Part shown: positions 8,060-15,239 of the stretch, piece after piece
How positions within the stretch are numbered: the stretch's first letter is position 1
How the letters are laid out: each line of letters starts with the position of its first letter
Assembly (NCBI GenBank): GCA_008501655.1
Contig: QQUK01000368.1
Coordinates: 1-15,239, forward strand
Length of the DNA stretch: 15,239 bases
Source: Calditrichota bacterium
Lineage (GTDB): Bacteria > Zixibacteria > MSB-5A5 > GN15 > FEB-12
Direction: 5' to 3'
Made by a program: the position numbers and the translations under genes
Notes under the pieces: model-generated
Seen by the model: the letters and a program-made list of their open reading frames with translations, nothing else
What the model was told of the DNA's origin: nothing
Database searches by the model: none

Positions 8060-8084
8060 GTCTGTTGGGTAAAAGAGAGCTAAA

Positions 8085-8699
8085 ATGACTAAAAAAGTTA
8101 TAAGAAGGACCATCAATATTCTGATAGTGGATGATGATATTGATGTATGTAATTTTTTAAAAAGAATATTAGTTAAACGCAATTATTCTGTTGAAATCTT
8201 AACAGATCCACAAAATGCTATTGAAATTGTTAAAAAACAGGATTTTCAAATCATTATTCTTGATATTGTTATGCCAAAAAAAGATGGTATCGAGGTATTA
8301 AAAGAGATTCGTAAATTTGATAACAAAGTATGTATTATAATGCTGTCAGCTTTTCCAACAGTTGAACGGGCATTTGAGTCAATTCGTGAAAAAGTGTTTG
8401 AATTTATTACAAAACCTTTTGATACAAAACAGTTTTTTGAAGTAATCTCCCGAGCAGAAAAGGAATTTGGATTAGTTACAAATTTATATCAGTTAGTTAC
8501 AAATCAAATTGCTTCCAGGTTAAAAACATTAAGAAATGAGAGAAAAATTAGCCTTAGGCAATTGGCAAATATGGCAGGGATATCCCAAAGTCTCATTTAT
8601 CAAATTGAACATGCAGAAACTGCACCATCGTTGGCTACATTAACCAAACTTACATCCGCTTTACAAACAGATTTATCATATTTTTTTGAAGATCTTTAA
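8085..8699 (+). CDS. Response regulator: receiver domain fused to Cro/C1 (XRE) HTH
   Basis: A phosphorylation-controlled DNA-binding protein of 204 residues, cytoplasmic. Residues 10-128 form a receiver domain with all key residues present: acidic pocket D16-D18, phospho-acceptor D60 (IIILDIVMP), S88 as the conserved Ser/Thr and K110 in TKPF. Residues 142-204 form an XRE-family helix-turn-helix: ASRLKTLRNERKISLRQLA, then GISQSLIYQIEHAETAPSL, the usual helix 2-3 and 'E.G...PS...L' pattern. Receivers normally carry winged-helix, LuxR or Fis output domains, so this pairing is uncommon. The kinase gene starts 43 bases downstream on the same strand, making an evident two-component pair. The kinase phosphorylating D60 is an inference from this adjacency. 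Target genes are unknown. The upstream inverted repeat and the cytochrome operon are candidates. Confidence 0.9.
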   Translation: MTKKVIRRTINILIVDDDIDVCNFLKRILVKRNYSVEILTDPQNAIEIVKKQDFQIIILDIVMPKKDGIEVLKEIRKFDNKVCIIMLSAFPTVERAFESIREKVFEFITKPFDTKQFFEVISRAEKEFGLVTNLYQLVTNQIASRLKTLRNERKISLRQLANMAGISQSLIYQIEHAETAPSLATLTKLTSALQTDLSYFFEDL

Positions 8700-8711
8700 T
8701 AATAAAGATCT
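8690..8711 (+). other. Hairpin across the regulator stop codon
   Basis: AGATCTTTA (8690-8698), loop ATAA, TAAAGATCT (8703-8711) forms a perfect 9-bp stem that includes part of the regulator's TAA stop codon. No T-run follows, so it is not a standard terminator. It could protect the upstream message or lower kinase expression relative to the regulator. Confidence 0.4.
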
Positions 8712-8742
8712 GTAATATTTAAATTAAGCCGAATATAGTACT

Positions 8743-11700
8743 ATGGATGAGTTATACGATTTACAGCAGATATTGAATTCTTCTAAAATCGGGATTCTTG
8801 ATTGGGATTTATCAGAAGATATTATTATAATCTCCGATATCCTCTGTCAATTATTAGATTATCCAGTATCAGAAAATAGCAAAGTTGAACTTCCTGCATC
8901 TCAACTTATACCGAGCTCAGAAATAATAGAATTAAAAAAATATATTCTTTCTCACAATAATTCAGATAAAACAGAATTTTCATACCAGCATACTCTATTA
9001 CAAAAGAATGGTTTCCAGGTTTGGGTTCTCAATAATGGAACTGTTTCGTTTGATGCAAAGAATGTCCCTAAACGGTTAGTTTCTACTATTGTCAATATAA
9101 CAGATATAAAAGTATCAGAACTCTCATTGAAAGAATCAGAATCACGTTACCGGGCATTGTTTGAATCATCAAACGATGGTCTTTTATTTTTGGATAAGGA
9201 TTTACAGACCATTAAGTTTGCGAACAACGCATTTTCTGAATTAGTTGGATATGAAGTTGAAGAGTTGCTTGATAAGAATATCTGTGATTTTACTTATCCG
9301 GGTTTTGAAAAAAATCTTAATGATTTATTGGAATCCGAGGATTCTATTCTTTCGGATATTCCTTTTCGAAGATCCGACCATGAATATATCTTTGTCGAAG
9401 TAAACTGCATTAGTACACATATTGATACTGAAGAATATTATATTTGTTTGATTAGAGACAGGACCGCAAGAAAGATATATGAAAATTCAATTCTTCATAG
9501 TAAAGTTAAGTATCATGCATATTTTGCAAATGCTCCTTACGGGATAATTGTATTTGATACATCAGGGAAAATTTATGAAGTTAATCAATCCACTTGTGAT
9601 ACTGTGGGATTATCTGAAAAAAAACTAATTCATAATAATATTAAAAATTTTATACATCCAAACGACTTGAATAAATTCACAAAATTGATTACAAAACATA
9701 ATGCTTCCGGGAAAATTGAATCTATCCAAAACTGGGTTGTTGATAATGACAAGGAAATTATTATCTCATTAAGTGGAGTTATAATAAATGAAAACAGAAT
9801 AATTGCTTTTATAAATGAAATTACTGATAAAGTAAACACCGAAAATCTTCTTATTGAAAGTGAACTGAGGTACCGGAACCTAATGGCTCAATCCTCACTG
9901 GCAATAATGGTGATGGATTTAGATGGAAAAATTGTAGATGTAAATAATAGCTTTTTGTCGCTTTGGAATATTTCAGAACAAATACTTCCTGATATCCTCG
10001 ATAAGTTTAACATTTTTACTGATGAACAACTTAAAAAGTTTGATTTGATAAAAGATATAAAACGAGCATTTTTAGGCGAAACAGTAAAACTGCCTCCAAT
10101 TCAATATGATGCACCTCAAACTTTAAATGAACTTCAAATATTCCGGAAAGAAGGACGCATCAGATGGATTCAAAGTAGATTATATCCCATAAGAAATAAC
10201 AGAGGAGTTATTACAAATGTTGTTCTTTTGGCAGAGGACATTTCAGATGTTAAAAATACTGAACTTGCTTTAAAGCAGAGTGAAGACCAGATGAGATTAA
10301 TTATTGAAACTTCACCAATTGGTATCTCAGTTTTTGATAAAAATGGTCAGTGTATAATTGCCAATCCATCATTACCACGAATCATCGGCGGCACCGAGGA
10401 AGATGTTTTAAAGCAAAACTATAACCAAATTCAATCATGGAAGTCTTCCGGGTTGTTACGCAAAGCAAAGGAAGCAATTAAAAACAATCGTACAATAAGA
10501 TATGAAGTAAGCACTGAATCTACATTTGGGAAAAAAGTATCTTTAGATACTTTCTTAGTACCTTTATCTGATGAAAAATTAGTATTCATGGCAGCTGATA
10601 TCTCAGTACGGAAAAGAAACGAATTGATTCAGAAGGTTATATTTAATATATCGGAATCTGTTAATACAACGAACAACTTATCAGAACTCTTAGAGCAGAT
10701 TCGTGTATCTTTAGGATTGTTAATTGATACTTCTAATATATTCATTGCTCTTTATGATTCATATACAGATATGTATTCGTTCCCATATAGTAAAGATCAA
10801 GATTCGTCTATTGATTTAAAACCGAAACCACTTAAGAAGAGTTTTACTGATTATGTTCGAAGAACAGAAAAACCACTGATTGCGGATAAAGAGATGATAT
10901 ATCAGCTTGTCGCAAATGGTGAAGCTGACTTAATAGGTAAACCAGCTGAGATATGGTTAGGAGTTCCCCTGAGATCTCCTGGGGGAGTTATTGGAGTTTT
11001 ATCCGTACAGAGTTATGATAATCCGGATATGTTTTCTAAATCGGATCTTGATATATTAACATTTGCATCCGAACAGATAGCATTAGCAATTGAAAGAAAA
11101 CAATCTGAAGAAGCTCTTTCTGAAAGTGAAGAAAAATTCAAAATGATTGCAGAACAGTCTTTTGATGCAATCGTTATGATAAACTTAACAGGTGAAATGA
11201 ATTATGTCTCACCATCTATGAACAAATTATCCGGGTATGATCAAATCGAATTACTCGGTGTCAATGTTCTTTCAATTGTTCCTGACTCAGAAAGTAACAA
11301 GATAAAAGAAGCGTTTCAAGCTCAAAGCAAGGGTGAATTTATAAACCTAGAAACTAAGCTGATAAAGAAAAATGGAGATATTGCTGAAATCGAGGTCAAC
11401 GCTGCTCCCATATTAGAAGGCGGTGTGGTCGTAGGGGGCTGTGGCTTTTTAAAAGATGTTACTGAATTAAACAGCACTCTCCGAAAGTTACAAGAAAGCG
11501 AAGAAAAATTTAAAAGGATTACCGAAAGATCATTTGATGCTATCTATGTAGTCAATCAAGATCTCATTCTAGAGTATATCTCTCCTTCTATGGAACGTAA
11601 TTTTGGACATAGATCCGAGGATGTCCTGGGTACATCCTCTCTTGACTATATACCTAAAGAAGATATAGAATCGACAAAAATAGCCTTAAAAAAGGTTTTT

Positions 11701-14259
11701 CAGGGTGAAAAAATTGAAAACGATACTGCACGAATTGTTTGTACCGATGGCACGGTATGTGATTTAGAAATTAATGTTGTACCAATCTACAAAGATAATG
11801 AGATAGTCGGTGCTCAAGGTATGATTCGTGATGTAACAGAAAAGAATGCTGCACTAAATAAACTAAAAAATGCTGAGCAGGAATACAGAAATTTGTTTGA
11901 ATTTGCTCCGATTAGTACATGGCGTGAAGATTTTTCAGATACAAAAAAATATATTGAAGGCTTAAAAAAGAAAGGCATCAAAGATTTCCGTAAGTTCTTT
12001 GAGCAGAACCCGGATGAAGTTTACAAATGTATAGCAAAGATTAAAATAATTGATATTAATAACGAGACAATAAATCTGCACAAAGCAAAAGATAAAGAGG
12101 AAGTACTGAATTCATTTGAAAAAGTCTTTGAAAGTATATCTATGGATGTTTTGATTGAAGAGTTGATGTTTTTGATTAACGGCGACTCGAAACTAGTCGT
12201 TGAAACAGTGACAAATACTTTTGACGGTGAGCAAAAAAATATATTAGTTAATATTACTATGGATACAACTGTTGATGACTGGTCAAATGCTTATGTCTCG
12301 ATTATAGACATAACAGAATTAAAAGATACAGAAAAAGCTTTAAGAGAGGCTGAAACTGAATATCGAAACTTGTTCGAATTAGCTCCTATTAGTATATCAA
12401 GACAAGACTATTCTGCGTTAAAAAAATATATAGACGAGCTTAAAGAAAAAGGGATCGATGATTTCGAAGCATATTTTGAAGATTACGAAGATGAAGTAAT
12501 TAAATGTATATCTCTGATAAAAATGGTCGATCTCAACTATGAAACGGTTAATCTCCATAAAGCAAATAGTAAGAAAGAAGTTCTTAACTCATTTGAAAAA
12601 GTGTTTGAAGGTGTTTCTCTTGATTTCTTAAAAAGACAATTACTCTTTTTAATCAATGAAGGTACAAAATTCGAAGCTGAATCAGTAACTTCAACTGTTG
12701 ATGGGGAGCAGTTAGATATCATAGTTAATATTTCATTAGATAAAAGATACGAGGATTGGTCCGTTGCCTATGTATCCGTAATTGATATAACAGAGTTAAA
12801 AAATATAGAAAAAGCTTTAGTTGAGAGTGAAAAACGATATAAACATTTGTTTGAAGTTGCTCAGGAAGGTATCTGGGTTTTTGATACAGATTCAAATACA
12901 ACTCTGGTTAATCATAGTATGGCAAAAATGCTCGGATATAGTATTGAAGAGATGGTTGGTAAGCATATTCACGAATTTATGGATGAAGATGGAGTTAAAA
13001 ACTCAAATGACTATTTGAATAATATTCAAGACAATTTAAAAATGCAATATGGTTTTGAGTTTATCAATAAACAAGGTATGAAATTATATACGACTCTTGA
13101 GACTGCCCCTATTTTTGATACTAATAATATCTATATTGGGTATATTGCTTCTGTAGTAAATATTTCAGAAATAAAATCAGTTGAAACAGAATTATTAGAG
13201 ACTAAATTAGAATTTGATCAAATCCTTGCAAGAAGTCATGCGGTTGTCTATATCAAGGATTTGGAACATAAATACTTGTATGCTAACTCACGATATGAAG
13301 AGATTTTTAATCTCACCAGTAATCAGATTTTAGGGAAAACAGATCATGAGCTGTTTGATAAGGAATATGCAGATAAGTTTCTTGAAAATGATAATAAAGT
13401 GATTGCCGGTAAATATGATGTACGAATACATGAAGTAGTTATAGAAAAAGATAATTTAGAACATACATATATCTCAGATAAATTTCCGTTGTATGATTCA
13501 GAAGGGAATATGTATGCAACTTGTGGTGTTTCAACTGATATTACGGATTTAATGCAGATACAGGAAAAAGAGAAAAAGTTACAACAACAGCTTGTTCTTA
13601 AAGATAGATTAATTAACGCCGGACATCTAGCTGCTGCTGTTGCTCATGAGATAAATAATCCTATGACCGTTTTACACGGATCTTTAGAAGAGATAAAAGA
13701 ATCAAAAGAATCTATAAATAACGAAGTCATTGATGGTATGCTGGTAGTTTCCAGAAGAATCAAAGAGATTATCAATAATCTCCTGGTATTCACCCGGCAA
13801 ACAGAACATAGAAAAGAAGCTACTGATATCAATTCAATAATAAGAAGTAAATTTCTACTTCTCGGAAACCTTCTGAACAAATCTTCGATTGAATATTCTC
13901 TCGAGTTAGCAAAAGAGTCACTTAAGCTCAATATTGACAGAGCACAAATTGAGCAGGTATTTTTAAATATTATTTTGAATGCTATGGATGCGATGAGTCA
14001 GGGAGGGGAGCTAACGATTAAGTCATACAAAAATGATGGGTATGTTTATATCTCCTTCAAAGATAATGGAGTTGGTATACCAGAAAAAGAACTCGATTCC
14101 ATATTCCTTCCATTTTTTACTACAAAGGATGTTGGCAAAGGAACCGGTTTGGGGTTGTCAATCAGCTATGGTATTATAGAAGAGCATGGCGGCACTATTT
14201 CAGTAACAAGCCAGGTCGGAAAAGGGAGTATTTTTACCGTTAAACTCCCGATTTCTTAA
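8743..14259 (+). CDS. Giant soluble multi-PAS/GAF sensor histidine kinase
   Basis: A sensor kinase of 1838 residues with no visible membrane segment or signal peptide, so it is probably cytoplasmic. By eye the order is: PAS1 (1-135), PAS2 (137-255), PAS3 (258-375), PAS4 (378-515), PAS5 (517-630), GAF (633-798), PAS6 (800-922), PAS7 (924-1046), two PAS of a divergent type (1047-1205, 1206-1364), PAS10 (1365-1490), PAS11 (1492-1610), HisKA and HATPase_c. Most modules are joined by the usual 'L.ESE.RY..LFE' linker helices. The H-box is AVAHEINNPM with phospho-acceptor H1635. ATP-binding boxes are N (N1746, ILNAMDAM), G1 (D1774, DNGVGIP), F (FLPFFTTK) and G2 (GKGTGLGLS from 1798), all intact. The class resembles NtrB/AtoS-type kinases. 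The start is the first ATG after an in-frame TAA at 8725, but no clear ribosome site precedes it. Ligands are unknown. PAS modules often bind haem, flavin or small metabolites. Confidence 0.93.
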   Translation: MDELYDLQQILNSSKIGILDWDLSEDIIIISDILCQLLDYPVSENSKVELPASQLIPSSEIIELKKYILSHNNSDKTEFSYQHTLLQKNGFQVWVLNNGTVSFDAKNVPKRLVSTIVNITDIKVSELSLKESESRYRALFESSNDGLLFLDKDLQTIKFANNAFSELVGYEVEELLDKNICDFTYPGFEKNLNDLLESEDSILSDIPFRRSDHEYIFVEVNCISTHIDTEEYYICLIRDRTARKIYENSILHSKVKYHAYFANAPYGIIVFDTSGKIYEVNQSTCDTVGLSEKKLIHNNIKNFIHPNDLNKFTKLITKHNASGKIESIQNWVVDNDKEIIISLSGVIINENRIIAFINEITDKVNTENLLIESELRYRNLMAQSSLAIMVMDLDGKIVDVNNSFLSLWNISEQILPDILDKFNIFTDEQLKKFDLIKDIKRAFLGETVKLPPIQYDAPQTLNELQIFRKEGRIRWIQSRLYPIRNNRGVITNVVLLAEDISDVKNTELALKQSEDQMRLIIETSPIGISVFDKNGQCIIANPSLPRIIGGTEEDVLKQNYNQIQSWKSSGLLRKAKEAIKNNRTIRYEVSTESTFGKKVSLDTFLVPLSDEKLVFMAADISVRKRNELIQKVIFNISESVNTTNNLSELLEQIRVSLGLLIDTSNIFIALYDSYTDMYSFPYSKDQDSSIDLKPKPLKKSFTDYVRRTEKPLIADKEMIYQLVANGEADLIGKPAEIWLGVPLRSPGGVIGVLSVQSYDNPDMFSKSDLDILTFASEQIALAIERKQSEEALSESEEKFKMIAEQSFDAIVMINLTGEMNYVSPSMNKLSGYDQIELLGVNVLSIVPDSESNKIKEAFQAQSKGEFINLETKLIKKNGDIAEIEVNAAPILEGGVVVGGCGFLKDVTELNSTLRKLQESEEKFKRITERSFDAIYVVNQDLILEYISPSMERNFGHRSEDVLGTSSLDYIPKEDIESTKIALKKVFQGEKIENDTARIVCTDGTVCDLEINVVPIYKDNEIVGAQGMIRDVTEKNAALNKLKNAEQEYRNLFEFAPISTWREDFSDTKKYIEGLKKKGIKDFRKFFEQNPDEVYKCIAKIKIIDINNETINLHKAKDKEEVLNSFEKVFESISMDVLIEELMFLINGDSKLVVETVTNTFDGEQKNILVNITMDTTVDDWSNAYVSIIDITELKDTEKALREAETEYRNLFELAPISISRQDYSALKKYIDELKEKGIDDFEAYFEDYEDEVIKCISLIKMVDLNYETVNLHKANSKKEVLNSFEKVFEGVSLDFLKRQLLFLINEGTKFEAESVTSTVDGEQLDIIVNISLDKRYEDWSVAYVSVIDITELKNIEKALVESEKRYKHLFEVAQEGIWVFDTDSNTTLVNHSMAKMLGYSIEEMVGKHIHEFMDEDGVKNSNDYLNNIQDNLKMQYGFEFINKQGMKLYTTLETAPIFDTNNIYIGYIASVVNISEIKSVETELLETKLEFDQILARSHAVVYIKDLEHKYLYANSRYEEIFNLTSNQILGKTDHELFDKEYADKFLENDNKVIAGKYDVRIHEVVIEKDNLEHTYISDKFPLYDSEGNMYATCGVSTDITDLMQIQEKEKKLQQQLVLKDRLINAGHLAAAVAHEINNPMTVLHGSLEEIKESKESINNEVIDGMLVVSRRIKEIINNLLVFTRQTEHRKEATDINSIIRSKFLLLGNLLNKSSIEYSLELAKESLKLNIDRAQIEQVFLNIILNAMDAMSQGGELTIKSYKNDGYVYISFKDNGVGIPEKELDSIFLPFFTTKDVGKGTGLGLSISYGIIEEHGGTISVTSQVGKGSIFTVKLPIS
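11881..12834 (+). repeat. Tandem duplication of a 159-residue divergent PAS module inside the kinase gene
   Basis: Residues 1047-1205 and 1206-1364 align without any gap. I count about 98 identical residues of 159, roughly 60 %. Both start EYRNLFE.APIS, contain KKYI..L..KGI.DF and NLHKA..K.EVLNSFEKVFE, and end DITELK..EKAL. The other PAS modules of this kinase are much less alike, so this is a fairly recent in-frame duplication that has kept exact length. Confidence 0.85.
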
Positions 14260-14411
14260 GTCTTTTTATATCAATGATGTAATAGAATATATGTAAAGTA
14301 TATATGTGCAATAAAATAAGCATAGTAAACAAATTACTTGCCTTTTAGTTCGATAGTTAGTATATTTTATTTGTTAATTTGTACCTATCGTTTGGATTAA
14401 GAGTCCTCAAA

Positions 14412-14497
14412 AGATACCTTTAATCCTGAAATAAATTTTTCTTCTTCCGAGGGGGATGAAGAGTTAATTTTTTCTTTAAAGGTATCTCTTTTTTTTT
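14412..14497 (+). terminator. Intrinsic terminator of the kinase gene (+ strand)
   Basis: AGATACCTTTAA (14412-14423) pairs with TTAAAGGTATCT (14476-14487), followed by C and a run of nine T (14489-14497). The 52-base interior can pair further with mismatches, for example CTTCTTCC against GGATGAAG, making one long imperfect stem. It lies about 150 bases behind the kinase stop codon. The long stem is unusual for a simple terminator. Confidence 0.6.
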
Positions 14498-14504
14498 GCA
14501 CAAT

Positions 14505-14565
14505 AAAAAAAGACCAAATTAAAACAATTGGTGTGCGTAAAAGGGTCAATTGAATAATTTGGTCT
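14505..14565 (-). terminator. Intrinsic terminator of the dockerin gene (- strand)
   Basis: AGACCAAATTA (14511-14521) pairs with TAATTTGGTCT (14555-14565), and inner CAATTG copies (14525-14530 and 14547-14552) can extend the stem. On the minus strand the hairpin is followed by a run of seven T (complement of A at 14505-14511), partly overlapping the stem. It serves the gene that ends at 14607, and with the preceding element it forms a back-to-back pair of terminators. Confidence 0.65.
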
Positions 14566-14572
14566 CCGAAAG

Positions 14573-14598
14573 ATTCATGCATGGGAGCAGGCATGAAT
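14573..14598. other. Perfect 8-bp hairpin next to the dockerin stop codon
   Basis: ATTCATGC (14573-14580) and GCATGAAT (14591-14598) are perfect complements around a 10-base loop, 8 bases beyond the minus-strand stop codon. There is no T-run on either side, so it may be an mRNA 3'-end stabiliser in front of the true terminator. Confidence 0.4.
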
Positions 14599-14606
14599 AT
14601 TCTATG

Positions 14607-15239
14607 TTAATAATCACAGGTAGGTGGAGGCCCTCCTGAGAAAGAGTAACTAACTAAAAATACAAGATCTGCAATATCAATGAAGGTATCGCAGTTTAGA
14701 TCTCCTGTTTCGAACTGTATTGGTTGTGGACCACTGGAAAACATATATTCCACAATCCATACAATATCAGAGATATCAATTACATTTGAGCAATCGACAT
14801 CTCCGCGTCTCATGAAAGTTATTGAAAAGATTGAGTTCGCCCACGTTGATAAATCAATTTGGTTTTTTGCCTGAACCGTCCAAAATACTTCGTCACATAT
14901 AGGTAACAGATCTGAAGATACTGCCAGTTCTGAACTCGTCCCGGATGTAATTTCAAGCAGAGGAGTTGAAGGAAATGTCATTGTTTCACCAACGTAGAAA
15001 GTATACTCGATAATATCACCCGGACTTCCCGGTAATGCATCTTCCCAATCAAACAAAATTTCATCATCTCCATTTAAATTTTCTAATAAACTTGACGGGG
15101 GACCAATGAGGTCAAATGCATTAGGTTCAGCAGTGCTGAAAGAAAAATCAAAATATCCGGGATAAGGTGTCGAGGATTGACTATATGCATATATATCACC
15201 AACTGCGCGAACCCTCCAAAAGACAAAACCATTATCAAG
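14607..15239 (-). CDS. Secreted protein with FN3-like modules and C-terminal dockerin-type domain (5' end cut by window)
   Basis: The minus-strand frame is open to the window edge. The TTG at 15054-15056 is only an internal start-like codon, and 210 residues are visible. Residues about 1-143 look like the end of one and all of another fibronectin-III-like module (FVFWRVRAVGD, then DWEDALPGSPGDIIEYTFYV and VFWTVQAKN). Residues 146-210 are two EF-hand-like dockerin repeats, GDVDCSNVIDISDIVWIVEY and GDLNCDTFIDIADLVFLVSY, each followed by a [SG]GPxP turn. The protein ends PTCDY. Such dockerin tails are frequent in Zixibacteria-like genomes, where classical cellulosome cohesins are often not evident. 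They may act in calcium-dependent folding or surface attachment. Function of this protein is unknown. A strong minus-strand terminator follows the gene. Confidence 0.85.
   Translation of the reverse strand, partial: LDNGFVFWRVRAVGDIYAYSQSSTPYPGYFDFSFSTAEPNAFDLIGPPSSLLENLNGDDEILFDWEDALPGSPGDIIEYTFYVGETMTFPSTPLLEITSGTSSELAVSSDLLPICDEVFWTVQAKNQIDLSTWANSIFSITFMRRGDVDCSNVIDISDIVWIVEYMFSSGPQPIQFETGDLNCDTFIDIADLVFLVSYSFSGGPPPTCDY

Noticed and set aside
14397..14594. A 65-residue minus-strand reading frame.
   Set aside because: It runs through both terminator hairpins, shows no recognisable motif and lies between two genes' ends, so it is most likely chance.
1..15239. A CRISPR array, defence island, transposon or prophage.
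   Set aside because: No regularly spaced repeats, no transposase or integrase, and no nuclease or phage protein was found on either strand.

Overview
The window looks like chromosomal DNA from an uncultured, Gram-negative member of the FCB group, possibly a candidate phylum such as Zixibacteria. This is an inference from protein types. One secreted protein ends in a type IX secretion (T9SS type A) sorting domain. Another ends in a dockerin-like domain of the 'GD.N.D..IDI.DLV.LV.Y.F.GGPPP' style, which is abundant in those lineages. There is also an outer-membrane beta-barrel with a terminal phenylalanine. No RNA gene, transposase, phage gene or CRISPR array was seen.

Layout. (1) 1-4060, +: the 3' part of a very large secreted protein, with a right-handed beta-helix, an Ig-like module, a putative papain/C39-like cysteine peptidase module and a T9SS sorting domain. 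This stretch is visibly richer in GC than what follows. (2) 4061-4800: a scar region holding a methyltransferase 5' remnant with two in-frame stops, the apparent 3' end of a small glycine-rich protein gene, a strong hairpin, and the promoter region of the next operon. (3) 4801-7417, +: a two-gene operon. The first gene encodes an exported five-haem cytochrome c. The second encodes a monohaem cytochrome fused to an outer-membrane beta-barrel, the architecture of Cyc2-type electron conduits. A good intrinsic terminator follows. (4) 7476-8004: AT-rich DNA with no gene I can support. (5) 8005-14259, +: a two-component system with an unusual response regulator (receiver plus Cro/C1 HTH) and a giant soluble histidine kinase with eleven PAS modules and one GAF module. 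(6) 14260-14606: an intergenic region with convergent terminators, one for each strand. (7) 14607-15239, -: the 3' part of a secreted FN3-like/dockerin protein.

How they may work together. The cytochrome pair is a plausible route for moving electrons across the outer membrane, either out to an extracellular acceptor or in from a donor. The neighbouring kinase/regulator pair has the look of an intracellular redox or ligand sensor. Its closeness to the cytochrome operon suggests, but does not show, that it controls it. A candidate inverted-repeat operator lies just downstream of the regulator's own -10 element, which would fit autoregulation by the HTH domain.
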